From Phascolarctos cinereus (taxonomy: Eukaryota > Chordata > Mammalia > Diprotodontia > Phascolarctidae): a DNA stretch of 64,000 nucleotides. Location: NCBI RefSeq assembly GCF_002099425.1, contig NW_018344004.1:2383501-2447500 (forward strand), in the 5' to 3' direction. Each line of letters begins with the position of its first letter. Positions within the stretch are counted from its first letter, which is position 1. Below are positions 11,691-23,762 of this stretch, in pieces. Under the pieces are notes generated by a model, which searched no databases, had not been told where the DNA came from, and saw only the letters and a program-made list of their open reading frames with translations. Both the position numbers and the translations under genes were made by a program.

Positions 11691-13971
11691 AAAAACAGTG
11701 AGCTCTAAAGAATACCAAGGACCCCCAGCGAAAATGAGCATGATCTTTCAGGGAAGGAGATGGACATTCAATGAAATAGGGGACTTGCAAACCTTCCTGA
11801 TAAAAAGACCAGAGCTCAACAGAAAATCTGATCTCCAAATACAAGACTCAAGAGAGATATAAAAAGTTAAATGGGAGAGAAAGACACAACACATTGTTAA
11901 TAAGGGCAAACTGTTTACATCCCTACAACGGAAGATGACACTTGTAACTCTTGAGAACTGTATTGTTATTACACCATGTTAAAGGGGTATACAGACAGGG
12001 AGTGGATATAAGTTGACTTTGACATAACGATAAAAAAAAATCTAATCAAGTGGGTTAAATGGATCCAAGTAAGTAGATTAATCTGATCTAAGAAAATGTA
12101 CTGAGAGAAAAGTAAAGGAGGCAGACAAGGGTAAATTACAATTACAGGAAAAGATACAAAAACCTATTACAGCAGAGGAAAGGGAGGGGGATGAGCATTG
12201 AGTTTGAACCCTATTCTCATCAGATTTGGCTCCAGAAGGGAATAACATAATCAGTTAGGTATAGAAATCTAATTTGCTCCATAGGCAGTAGGAGGGAAAA
12301 GGGGAAAGAAAAGGGAGGGGAGATAGAAGGAGGAAAGAAGTAGTAAGGTTAAAGGGAAGAAAAGGTAAAGGGCTAAGAGAAGGGAGGCCACAGTCAGGGA
12401 GGCAGTGGTCAAAAGCAAAATACTAGTGAGAAGGGAAAAGGAGAAAGGAAAAGAAAAGCATAAACGGAGAGAAAAACAGATAGTAATCATAACTGTGAAT
12501 GTGAATAGGATGAACTCTCCCATAAAACGGAAGTGGATTGCAGAATGGATTAAAAATCATAATCCTACAATATGTTGTTTACAGGAAATGCATTTGAAAA
12601 AGAGCGACACATACAGGGTAAAGGTAAAAGGCTGGAGCAGAATATATTATGCTTCAGTTGAAGTAAAAAAAGCAGGGGTAGCAATCCTCATCTCAGACAA
12701 AGCAAAAGCAAAAATAGATCTTATCAAAAGAGATAAGGAAGGAAACCACATCCTGCTAAAAGGCACCATAGACTATGAAGTAATATCATTACTAAATATA
12801 TATGCACCAAATAGTATAGCATCCAAATTCTTAGAGGAGAAGTCCAGGGAGTTACAGAAAGAGACGGCAAAATTATACTAGTGGGGGACCTCAACTTTCC
12901 CTTCTCTGAACTAGATAAATCTAACCACAAAATAAACAAGAAAGAAGTTAAGGAGGTGAATAGAATATTAGAAAAGTTAGGTATGATAGACCTCTGGAGA
13001 AAACTGAATGGGGATAGAAAGGAATATACTTTTTTCCCAGCAGTACATGGCACATACACAAAAACTGACCATGTACTAGGGCATAAAAACCTCACAATCC
13101 AATGCAGAAAGGCAGAAATATTAAATGCATCCTTTTCAGATCATGATGCAATAAAAATTATGTAATAAAGGGCCATGGAAAGATAGACTAAAAAAAATTG
13201 GAAACTAATAATCTAATCCTAAAAAATGATTCAAACAACAAATCATAGAAACAATCAATAATTTCATTCAAGAGAATGATAATAATGAGACAACATATCT
13301 GCGAAAGCAGTTCTTAGGGGAAGTTTTATATCTCTAAATGCTTACATGAATAAAACAGAAAAAGAGGATATCAATGAATTGGACATACAACTAAAAAACT
13401 AGAAAAAGAATAAATTAAAATCCTCAATTAAACACCAAATTAGAAATATTGAAACCAAAGGAAAAATTAAAAAATTGAAATTAAGAAACTATTGAACTAA
13501 TAAATAAAACTAAGAGCTGGTTTTATGAAAAAAAAAAAATAGATAAACCTTTGGTTAATTTAATTAAAAAAGAAAGAAGAAAACCAAATTACTAGTATCA
13601 AAATGAAAAGGGTGAAGCTACCACCAAGGAAGAGGAAATTAAAACAATAATTAGGAATATTTTGCCCAACTATGCCAAAAATTTGACAATCTTAGTGAAA
13701 TGGATACATATTTACAAAAATATAAATTGCCCAGATTAACAGAAGAGGAAGTAAAATAGTTAAACAACCCCATCTCAGAAAAAGAAATTGAACAAGCCAT
13801 TGATGAACTCCCTAGGAAAAAATCTCCAGGGCCAAATGGATTTACAAATGAATTCTATCAAACATTTAAAGAACAATTAATTCCAATACCATATAGACTA
13901 TTTGGGAAAATAGGTGAAGAAGGAGTCTTACCCAATTCTTTTTATGACACAAATATGGTGCTGATACCTAA

Positions 13972-14548
13972 ACTGGGAAGAGTCAAAACAGAGAAAGAAA
14001 ATTATGGACCAATTTCTCTAATGAATATAGACGCAAAAATTTTAAATAAAATACTAGCAAGTAGATTGCAGCAACTTATCACAAGAATAATACACTATGA
14101 CCAGGTAGGATTTATACCAGGAATGCAGGGTTGGTTCAATATTAGGAAAACTATCACCATCATTGAGCATATCAACAACAAAACCAACAGAAACCACATG
14201 ATCATCTCAATAGATGCAGAAAAAGCTTTTGATAAAATACAACACCCATTCCTATTAAAAATAGGAAGAATCAAAAGAGAGAAAGAGAGTTATAGACCAA
14301 TTTCTCTAATGAATATAGATGCAAATTTTTAAATAAAACATTAGCAAATAGATTACAGCAAATTATCACAAGAATAATACACTATGACCAGGTAGGATTT
14401 ATGCCAAGAATGCAGGGCTGGTTCAATGTTAGGAAAATGTCAGCATAATTGATCATATCAACAACAAAACTAACAGAAACCATATGATCATCTTAATACA
14501 TGCAGAAAAAGCTTCTGACAAACTACAACACCCATTCCTATTAAGAAC
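13972..14548 (+). repeat. Tandem duplication of about 287 bp within L1 RT
   Basis: The RT segment from 'gggaagagtcaaaacagag' to 'cccattcctattaa' occurs twice head to tail (about 13972-14260 and 14262-14548). Landmark TACACTATGACCAGGTAGG starts at 14091 and again at 14378. The two units differ at many positions (roughly one in eight by eye). Confidence 0.85.
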
Positions 14549-16497
14549 ACTAGAGAGCACAGGAATAAATGGAGTCTTCCTTAAAATAATAAATAGCATC
14601 TAAACCTAAAACCTTCAGCAAGCATCATATGTAATGGGGACAAGCTAGAAGCATTTCCAATAAGATGGGGGGGGTGAAACAAGGATGTCCATTATCACCA
14701 CTGTTGTTCAATATCACACTGAAGAGTTAGCTTTAGCAGTAAGAGAAGAAAAAGAAATTTAAGGTATTAGGACAGGCAAAGAAGAAACAAAGCTATCACT
14801 CTTTGGAGATGATATGATGATACACTTAGAGAATCAAGTAAAAAACTACTTGAAATAATAAACAACTTTAGCAAAGTTACAGGCTATAAAATAAACCCAC
14901 ATAAATCATCAGCATTTCTATATACTACCAACAAAGCCCAACAGCAAGAGATAGAGAAATTCCACTTAAAGTTACTGTAGATATTATAAAATATTTAGGA
15001 GTCTACCAACCAAAACAAACCCAGGAAGTATATGAACACAATTACAAAACACTTTTCACACAAATAAAGTCAAATCTAAATAATTGGAAAAACATCAGTT
15101 GCTCATGGACAGGTCGAGCTAATATAATAAAAATGACCATTCTACCTAAGCTAATTTACTTATTTAGTGCCATATCAAACTACCAAAAATTATTTTATAG
15201 GGTTAGAAAAAACAAGATTCATTTGGAATAACAAAAGGTCCATGATATCAAGAGGACTAATGAAAAGAAATGCAGGGGAAGGTGGCCTAGCCATTCCAGA
15301 TCTTAAATTATATTATGAAGGAGCAATCATCAAAACTGCTTGGTACTGGCTAAGAAACAGAGTGGTGGATCAGTGAAACAGGTTAAGTATGCAAGACACA
15401 GTAGTCAATGACTATAGTAATCTATTATTTGATAAACCCAAAGACCCAATTTCTGGGATAAGAACTCACTCTCTGATAAAAACTGCTGGGAAAACTGGAA
15501 AAGAGTATGGCAGAAACTAGGCATAGATCAAAATCTCATACCATATACCAAAATAAAGTCAAAATGGGTTCATGATTTAGATATAAAGGCTGATACTGTA
15601 AGCAAACTGAGAGAGCATGGAATAGTTTACCTATCAGATTTATGGAAAACAGAAGAATTCATGACTAAACAGGAGATAGAGAACATTATGAAAAGCAAAA
15701 TGGGTAACTTTGATTACATTAAATTGAAAAGCTTTTGCACAAACAAAGCCAATGCAAACAAGATTAGAAGGAAAACAGAAAATTGGGAAAGAATTTTTAC
15801 AACCAGTCTCTCTGGTAAGGGCCTCATTTCTAAAATACATAGAGAATTAAGTCAAATTTATAAGAATATAAGTCATTCCCCAATTGATAAATGGTCAAAG
15901 GATATGAACAGGCAGTTTTCAGATGAAGAAATTAAAGCTAAACAATTAAATTATTAAATTAAATAATTAAAGCTAAAACAAGTTGTGTTACATGAATGTA
16001 ATGGAACACTATTGTGCTATAAGAAATGATGAGCAGGCTGACTTCAGAAAATCTGGAAAGACTTGTACGATCTGATGCTGAGTGAAGTGAGCATAACCAG
16101 GAGAATGTTGTACATAGTAACAGCGACGTTGTGTGATGACTAATATTGATAGACTTAACCCTTCTCAGCAATACAAGAATCTAAAACATTTCCAAAGGCC
16201 TCATGATGGAAAATCCTATCTACATCCAAAGAAAGAACTACGGAGTTTGAATGCAGATTGAAGCATACTAATTGCCATTTTTTTTCTTCTCTTGTGTTTA
16301 GTTTCCTCTTTCTGATGGTTCCTCCTATTGGTTTTAATTTTTACTTACAACATCACTAATGTGAAAATACGTTTAATAGGAATGTATATGTATAGCCTAT
16401 ATCAGATTGTGCCCTGTCTTGGGGAGAGTGGTGAGGAGGGAGGGGAAGAAAAATTTAAAACTCAAAAGCTTATAGAAGTGATTGTTGATAAATCAAA

Positions 16498-16501
16498 ATA
16501 A

Positions 16502-16542
<41 letters not shown>
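16498..16542. repeat. (AAT)n microsatellite at L1 tail
   Basis: About 14 trinucleotide units directly after AAATAAATT, the L1 3' end. Confidence 0.9.
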
Positions 16543-16544
<2 letters not shown>

Positions 16545-16664
16545 GAATGTCAAGGACCCTCAAAAAATAAGTCATTGCTACACTTGTTGCTCACAGGGAA
16601 CCAGTTGGATTTTGCAGAAAATAGAAGGGCAGGAGAATAGGCAACTTAAGAAGCTGGGATCTAT

Positions 16665-17640
16665 ATATCAATCAACAAGCATTTATAAAGTGTCTACTAT
16701 ATGTCAGGCTAAGGATACAAAGGATCCTTATGTGCTAAAGATCAAAAGACAAAAATGAAACTGTGCCTGTCCTCAACTAGCTTATAATCTATTGAGGAAA
16801 ACAACATGTACATATAGAAGCATATACAAAATAAATACGAGGTAGTTGGGTGGAGGGCAATAACTGTTACAACAATAAGGAATGGGTTCATGAAGGTAGT
16901 TAAATAAAAGAAAGATAACTTTTTTTTTTGAAGAAAAGTAATGGATTCTATGAAGCAGAGGTGAGGAAGGGAATGCATTCCAAGAATGGTGGATGTCTAG
17001 TGCAATGCTCTAGAGATGAGAGTGCCACGTGGGAGGAACAGGGAGGTAGTTAGTTTGGCTGGATCAGAGTACATTTTGGGGGAGTAATGTACAATGAGGC
17101 TGGAAAAATAGGCTGAGTTCAGATTCTAAGGGCCTTGAAAGGTGGAGAGGAATTCACGGTATACTCTAGAGGCAACAGGGAGGTGTTCAAGTTTATTTAG
17201 AAGACAGAGTCATGATCAGATGTATGCTTAAAGAAAATTAAAATGATAAGGCTGAAAGAATTTGGGACATTTGGCACCCCTGACAGATGGATGGAAGTAT
17301 GGAAGGTGAATTTTGGGGAAAAGATAATGAGCTATGTTTGAGATCTTGAAGATATTCACTTAGAAATATCCAACAGGCAATTGGTGACATGGGACAAAGG
17401 GTCAGGAGAGAGACAGCTGGATACATAAATCTGTCAGTTATCTGCATGAAGATGATGAAAGTGGATTATATCACAAAGCAGAGAAAGAGAAGATCTATGA
17501 TAGAATTCTGCAGTAGACCCACAATTAGCAGGCATGATATAGATGACAAGCTAGAAAAGGACACTGAGAAGAAGTGGCAAGAAAGGTTGGAGAACCACAA
17601 AGGCACCATTAGCTAATTTGCAGCTGGATCACTAGATGGG
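16665..17640 (-). repeat. L2 LINE 3' region, reverse orientation
   Basis: The reverse L2 3' end ('caatcaacaagcatttataa', 'gtctactatatgtcaggct') followed by L2 body phrases 'gaatgcattccaagaatgg', 'gggccttgaaagg', 'aggcaacagggagg', 'agtcatgatcagatg'. Diverged but collinear for almost 1 kb. Confidence 0.65.
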
Positions 17641-18380
17641 CCACATTGAGACAACCTGGTTAAGATCTAGATCAAAAAAACATCCAGAATACTGCCAGGG
17701 TTGATTTGTCCATAGCAGACATCTGCACAGATTGGGAGAAGGAATGAATTTAAAGGCAGTAGTGCTTTTTGACTGCTACTCCATCACTGGTTATACCAGA
17801 GAGACAGATACCACCTAGGGAAACTAATATCTTAAGGGCAAGAGATAGCTCTATTCCCCTTAAGTCATCCAAAGGTCCCTAATTAGAGTAGTAAGTTAGC
17901 ATGCCTGATGACATTTGTTTCTCCACGGCAGAATAGTTAACAGTGGAGGAGCACAGATGGGAAGTTGGGAAAAGAGCAATGCAGCAAAGATCATCAGTGT
18001 GAAGGGAGTGAAATCTGGCCTCTACCCTTTCTGGGAAGGTACCTAGGATAGTTCTATAAATTACCTGGCATAAGTCCCCAAGGGAAAGGTGGTACAATGC
18101 AGGAAATGGAGGGATAGGGGCTTAACTCTAAGGATATGTATGTGAATCTTTTCAGGATACTTTACTAGGTAAATGAAGCTGATCTATATTTTAAGTATGA
18201 GTGCTTATAAAGGGAGATAGTTACTACCTTTAGGGGAATTCCATATATTTATGTTCCCAGGTTCTCGATGGGAAAGAGCAAAGTATACCTGAGATCTTAC
18301 AGAGGTTATATTTTAACAGATTTTTGGGGCGGGGGGTGAGGAAAGGACGGGATGCAACTAGACCTATGATTTGATACTTG
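17640..18380. other. OSGEPL1 intron 1, nothing clearly recognised
   Basis: May be further L2 body in the same orientation as the preceding element (phrases such as 'accattagctaatttgcag'), but too diverged for a firm call. No coding signature. Confidence 0.35.
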
Positions 18381-18560
18381 TGAAGCACTTTACTAGCATA
18401 TAGCATTTACCTTCCCTACTCATAGTCTTACAGTCGCGTGGGAATACTGAGAGGTTAAGTGATTTGCCAAGAGCTAGGAAGGCAGTATATGTCAGAGGAA
18501 GAAATTTGAACCTATGCCTTCCTGACTCTAAGGAGAGTTTTCAATCTCCTATTATACCAG
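18380..18560 (-). repeat. MIR-type SINE fragment
   Basis: Reverse CORE phrases 'gaagcactttactagcatat', 'aggttaagtgatttgcc' and 'gaacctatgccttcctgac'. Confidence 0.5.
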
Positions 18561-18839
18561 GCTACTCATTTCATAGATTCAAGTGAGATGAGTCCTAAAT
18601 TCAGAAGAGAGATTTCAAATGGTTATATCTTTGTTTCCCAAATAGTTCAGCATTTTCAGATTTTTTTCCTTTTTACGAATTACAAAGATCACACCTTGGG
18701 CATTTAAAATTCATACTACATATGGAATATTCCTTTGAAAAATCCTAGTGTTTCTCTATAAAAATAAGAAACAAATCATGTGGAAAACCGAGATCTTGTC
18801 AGGACTCAGTGGCAGGTGAGGTGGGGGTAGATCTGTCAG

Positions 18840-19470
18840 ATTTCGGGGTTAGGCCCCCAGCACCTGGGGCTCACAGACCCCCGCCCCACGCGGTCACATG
18901 CCAGAGGCGCCTAGGTTTGCAGTCACAGGAACAACTTCCGCTCGAGTAATGGGGGCCAGGAACGGACCTTTGGGGAGACCGAGAAGCCTGAAGTCGTAGG
19001 GGGCGACAAGCTGCTCCACTTACTTTCTTTCCAGAAGGACCGCGGCAGGCGCCTCACTGGGTTCCTCCTGACCCGGCCACAGCAGCCCTTTACTGCACAG
19101 GTCCTGCAGTGCGCGCGTGCACGAGTACGCGTGCGCGAGGAAGGCCTCGGTTCAGGACGCGGCGCAGAGAGATGACGCAACCAAGGCGGAGGGGGAAGGT
19201 CACGTGAACAAACGGGCCTCAGCCTGGAGGATGGAAAGGTAGCTGCGGAGCTCTGGCGCGCTGAGCGGTCGGGTGTTCCGTTTTGGGGGGAGATATTCAC
19301 GCTTTCAAACCTTTTCTCACAGGGAAATGTGGTGAGGTCGCAGACGCAAGGGGTACCGGTTTGGAAAGGCGAACGAGTGAGAAGCGGGGAGCTCCGCGCT
19401 TTTTAGAGGAGCCGGGAAAGAAGGGCCTCCGGGGGACCCTCCCTCCTCACCCGCTGCCGGGGGTAAGTGG
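18840..19470. promoter_or_regulatory. CpG-island promoter of OSGEPL1
   Basis: A GC- and CpG-rich block stands out sharply from AT-rich flanks and contains the probable first exon of the minus-strand gene. Visible candidate sites are an E-box CACGTG at 19201-19206, a CRE-like TGACGCAA near 19173, and an ETS-like ACTTCCG at 18934-18940. No TATA box was seen. On the plus strand a good donor, GGGG|GTAAGTGG (last exon base 19462), faces away from OSGEPL1, so the island could also fire a divergent transcript. Human has an OSGEPL1 antisense RNA at this place, as far as I recall. Confidence 0.7.
19024..19200 (-). other. OSGEPL1: Probable OSGEPL1 untranslated exon 1
   Basis: The coding exon at 4019-4258 begins with a splice acceptor, so an upstream 5' UTR exon is required. 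On the minus strand the CpG island holds a strong donor, GAAA|GTAAGT, with last exon base 19024 and GT at 19023-19022. No transcript data are available, so the transcription start is unknown and the right-hand limit is only a guess inside the CpG-rich core. The implied first intron is about 14.8 kb. The exon position is inference; the donor match is directly visible. Confidence 0.55.
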
Positions 19471-21850
19471 GGTGTGTGTGTGTGGGGGTGGGCCGATGGA
19501 TGGGGGCCCTCTCTCGCTGCAGGGATGGGGGGGGGTTCTGCTCCTGAGAGCCGAAATTGACAAACGCCATACAAAACCAGGGCCTCTTTGTTTTGATTTT
19601 CTAAGAAAGAAATATGGGGTGAGGGGAGGGGGAAGCCAATGTAGATTAAACTTTAATATGTGTCATGTGTATCTTTTTTTTTTTTTGTCCCTGGCTCTCC
19701 TAGGGGAAGAGGTTGCTTCTCTTATTTGTGCTTCTGACCCCATGCATTCCCGTTGTTTCTAGGCCCTTTGCTCTCAGGTGTCTTTGGACCATTTTTGACC
19801 TCTTCCTTAGCTTCCAGGCTTCTCTCTTCTGAGGGATGAACAACCCTCCTTTCGACAGACTTGCCTTTTAGATCTAGTGCTGTTTCTCATTTCACTTTGA
19901 CGACAGACTTTTTGAGATATTCATTTCCTCCCTTACCACAAAATCTGTAGCTGTCACCCAACCAACTGAAATTACCTATGACAGCAAAACCATCTTTGAG
20001 GGCAAAGGCCACCAGTCACTATCAAATGACCAAATTCTGGCCTTTTCAATTCTCAACTTTTAAGTAGCTAATGACACTAACAACCTACTCTATTGATGTG
20101 GGACCCTGCACTATCCTGGTCTTGCTGCCTCTTCAATTCTAGGTATTCCCAAAGGTCCTTTTCTCTCCCTTTTCAAGAAATCAGTGTTACCAATTTTTCA
20201 CCTCATCAAAATAATTTGATGATTCCAAAATCTCTAGCTCTGGTCTCAGTCCTTTATGCCAGTTGTACACAGGATTATCTGCCCTGACCAGCCTTCACTA
20301 CTTATCATTTCTTCAGTTTATCTCTAACAGAGTAAGTCGCCTTAAAATTAGTATTTCTTAACTTCCCTACAGTTCTATTAACAGTATCATTATTCTGTTG
20401 AAAAAGACATGTGGGCAGTGGTTTATTGTAAGTACATAAAACTTACCACTGCACTAGGCACAAGCAGGTGTCAGTATTTTTTCAGGCAGGGTTATATGTG
20501 GATTTGGAAATTTCTCCAGAATTCTGGAGTATAACTTATCTGACAGGTCATTTTATAATCTCCTTTTGCATTGCTTCGTTGTGAATGGCATTAAAATTGC
20601 AGACTGGTTGCTTTATTATTTTCTCATTACTCTTTGGCTGATCAAAACTATGGGCATTAGGTTTACTAGTTATTTCAATTAGGTGCAATTGTTCATGAAG
20701 ATACTTCATCCTCTCTCTGTCCTTTTTTTCCTCAGAAAATTAACCTTCCATTTCCATATTCCCAGAGGTGTGAAGCTGTGTAGAGATTGAAATCTCCATA
20801 TTAGGATTCAAAAGAAATAGGTTAAATAACAACAACATGGTTACACCCAGCTATGGTTGTCTTTCAATAATATGCAGCTCCACACCTTTTTATTCCAGAC
20901 ATGCAGGGTCAGCATCATTGTTACATGCTAAAGTTAGCTATTTGCCCAAGAATAGAACAAAACCTAGATGATTATTTTTGGACTGAATTATAGAATACAC
21001 TAGAAAGTAGCTTAATTTTTTTTTTCATTGGAGGTGGTAAGTGAAGGGTATAAGGATTTGGGAGTCAAGGTCATACCCTTTATCCTTGACAAAAATAACT
21101 GCACACCTTTAGAAGGGATGCAGGTTCACTAATGTTTATCCCTGTCTTCACACAGATCATCAGTTTAATAAAAGAGCTTGTCCAACAGAAACAGTTCTTA
21201 AAACAGCTATTTAAATTCAACTGGTGAAACATTAATTAGGTCTAGATGGATATTGAAGGCTTAATCTTTACTGCCATTGCCTAGTTAGATTTGTTAGTAA
21301 AATAGTAGAATGTACTATAAATTATATTCAAATAATCATCTTCTAAATGATGTTTTACATTTTACATTAAATTTGTATTAGGTTAGTAAAGTGTTGCAGA
21401 CCAGCATAGGTATTTTCTCTGCTTTTTTTTCCCCTCAAACACTAGGCCCAAGTAAATCATTTAACTTCTTTGTTTCCATTTTTCTTCTACAAAATCAAAT
21501 TAATGACTTAATGTAGTCACTTCATCCTCATAAGAATATTACAAGGACAAATGGAGAGTAGCAGACCTTCAAGATGTGTTAAGTCTAACAGACCTAAATG
21601 ACTTTTGAGTTTTCAGTTTTCTATTCTAAGTATGTTTACTAGTGTGATTTATGAGTAGTTTTAACATTCAGAAAGAGTTAAGCATTTACTGATGCATGAT
21701 TCTTATGTTTCTTTTCATTATGGTCCCTTCCAGAATGCTTCTAAATTTCTCCCATTCTACTATACCCAGGCCTGCCCTCCATAGACTGTGACTTACTTCT
21801 GGATCTAATAGCAGTCTCCCACATTAAACCTGTGTGCCTCATTCTCTTTG
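19470..21850. other. Intergenic sequence between OSGEPL1 and ORMDL1
   Basis: From the edge of the CpG island to the next SINE. Mostly AT-rich single-copy-looking DNA with a poly-T at 19673-19685. If a divergent non-coding transcript leaves the island, its introns would lie here. I see no protein-coding exon. Confidence 0.4.
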
Positions 21851-21854
21851 GGAG

Positions 21855-22045
21855 AATTTGTGGCATATTGGAATAAATGCTGGATTTGGAGCTAGAAGAC
21901 CTGGGCTTAAAATATTGGCTCTGCTTTTACCCCCAGTAAACCGTAAATTCTTGACTTCTCTGGTACTTAGTTTCCTAATCTGTAAAACGAGGGGGTTGGA
22001 TTAAATGATCTTTAACATTCCAGGTCTAAATCTTACTGGACTTAT
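21855..22045 (+). repeat. MIR-type SINE
   Basis: 'gagctagaagacctgggct', then 'cttagtttcctaatctgtaa' and 'attccaggtctaaatctta', the marsupial MIR layout. Confidence 0.65.
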
Positions 22046-23177
22046 TAATTTCAGGTTCTTGATACAACTTTACAGGTATCTACTTTAATACTTTTCTTTT
22101 CTGTCTGCAACTCACAGAATCAGTGTTGGAATGCCCCTTAGAAACTATCGATCCAATCTATTACTTCCAGCAAGAGTACTATCTACATCAACATTCAGCG
22201 TCTGAAACCCAGGATATCTTAACTCAAAGCTTTCAACCTAGAGAAGACATGAAACTGAAACACAGCAGATCATTTATTGTCTAGGCCTTTTGTTCCTATA
22301 AAATGAGGGGAAAGGACTAGATCTTCTTTAAGACTGTGTCCAGCTCTAAAGGCCTATAACTCCAGACATCATTTCTAGCATCTTTTTTGAACAAGATAGT
22401 GAATAGGGAAGTTTACAACTTCAGTTTCTCATGAACTAGGTTTTCTAACTGTGACTTCATTATTCTGTTTAAAGTGTTATGAATGAGGCAGAGCCAAGAT
22501 GGCCGGGACTTGCCTGAGCTCTCCCCGAAACCTCTCCAAATACCTTTAAATAATGACTAAATAAATTCTAGAGTGACAGAACCCACAAAAAGACGGAGTG
22601 AAACAATTTTCCAGCCCAACATAACTTAGAAGGTTGGCAGGAAAGGTTTGTTGCACTAGGGTGTGAGAGGAGTACAGTGCAGTACAGGGCCTTGCCCAAA
22701 CCAGGATCAGGCCTCAGAGTGACTGAATCAGTGGCAGCAGTGGTGGTTTCTAAACCCTTCAGCCCACACTTGGTAAGGGGATCAGACAACGGATCAGAAG
22801 GAGATTTACAGGGGTCCCTTTGCTGGCACTAGGGGCAAGACTGTACTGCATTGCCTATACTTGGATCTGGGTCACAGTCCTGGGTCTTATCCCAGTGTGA
22901 GGCGGAGCACTAGCACAGCAGAGCTCGTGACCACAGGGGTGCAGGGATCCTGGTCACAGTTCAAGGGAATTTACAAACCACTGCAAAGTACAGGAGGGTA
23001 GTAAACACACCTCTCCCTAGATCATACCACCTTGGAAAAGCCAAAAACTTATAGGTCCCTAGAATTACTCTGAAAACAACTCCACAAAAAATCTATAGGT
23101 TAGGGTAGTGCCCCCTGCACTCTGGAAGCAGAGCTCCACTTGAGCATAGAGTTAAAAGTCAAGGAATAGGCTGGAAA

Positions 23178-23762
23178 ATGAGCAAACAACAGAAAAAAAT
23201 TCTGACCATGGAAAGTTACTGTGGTGACAAGGAAGATCAAAACACACACTCAGAAGAAGACAACAAAGTCAAAATTCCTGCATCCAAAGCCTCCAAGAAA
23301 AATATGAATTGCTCTCAGTCCATGGAAGAACTCAAAAAGGAGTTTAAAAATCAAGTAAGAGAGGTAGAGGAAAAATTGGGAAGAGAAATGAGAGTGATGC
23401 AAGAAAATCATGAAAAAAGAGTCAATAGCTTGTTAAAGGAGGCACAAAAAAATGCTGAAGAAAATAATGCGTTAAAAAACAGAATAGACCAAATGGTAAA
23501 AGAGGCACAAAAATCCAATGAAGAGAAGAATGCCTTGGAAAGCAGAATTGGCCAAATGGGAAAAGATATACAAAAATTCACTAAAGAGAAGAACTCCTTA
23601 GAAAGTAGAATTAGCCAAATAGAAAGGGAGGTACAAAAGCTCACTGAAGAAAATAATGCCTTGAAAGTTAGACTTGAGCAAGTGGAAGCTAATGACTTTA
23701 TGAGACATCAAGAAACAAACAAAAAAAATCAAAAGAATGAAAAAAATAAGAAGAAAATGTGA
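23178..23762 (+). CDS. L1-type ORF1 coiled-coil region (element gene, degraded)
   Basis: Open frame of 194 codons beginning MSKQQKKILTME. Residues about 50-180 are a long coiled coil made of near-repeats (N/EEKNALE/KxRIxQM), as in L1 ORF1p, the RNA-binding trimer. The stop at 23762 is premature for the family: the sequence after it (23765 to about 24335) is the RNA-recognition and C-terminal part in other frames ('agatccaggagagacaattt'), with an A tract at about 23850-23874 that would shift frame. Not a host gene. Confidence 0.8.
   Translation: MSKQQKKILTMESYCGDKEDQNTHSEEDNKVKIPASKASKKNMNCSQSMEELKKEFKNQVREVEEKLGREMRVMQENHEKRVNSLLKEAQKNAEENNALKNRIDQMVKEAQKSNEEKNALESRIGQMGKDIQKFTKEKNSLESRISQIEREVQKLTEENNALKVRLEQVEANDFMRHQETNKKNQKNEKNKKKM

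Larger units (their letters stand above)
11690..16545 (+). mobile_element. Long degraded L1 (ORF1 end, ORF2 endonuclease and RT, 3' UTR)
   Basis: The largest L1 here. 11690-11880 matches the ORF1 C-terminal region of the copy at 22.5 kb. ORF2 starts near 12484 (VNVNRMNSPIKR). Endonuclease phrases ICCLQEMHL and NIYAPN lie in 12484-12860; the later endonuclease block ends at about 13165 with SFSDHDAI. RT follows from about 13750: [67 protein letters not shown] and the catalytic box LFGDDM (family FADD) near 14802. The C-terminal part runs to about 15955, and the 3' UTR ends in an (AAT)n tail. Frame breaks are frequent. A 287-bp tandem duplication (13972-14548) and a deletion with filler near 15943-15977 are internal. 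No flanking target duplication found. Confidence 0.92.

Noticed and set aside
13972-14548. Tandem L1 duplication as an assembly error.
   Set aside because: The two units differ at many sites, which a duplicated assembly segment would not.
19283-19762. 159-codon open frame on the plus strand in the OSGEPL1 CpG island as a protein gene.
   Set aside because: GC-rich sequence has few stops; the translation is low-complexity Gly/Arg/Pro with no family and crosses a good splice donor.
23178-23762. 194-codon coiled-coil protein as a host gene.
   Set aside because: It sits at the ORF1 position of an L1-derived element with a complete 5' start and target duplication, and recurs in the second copy.
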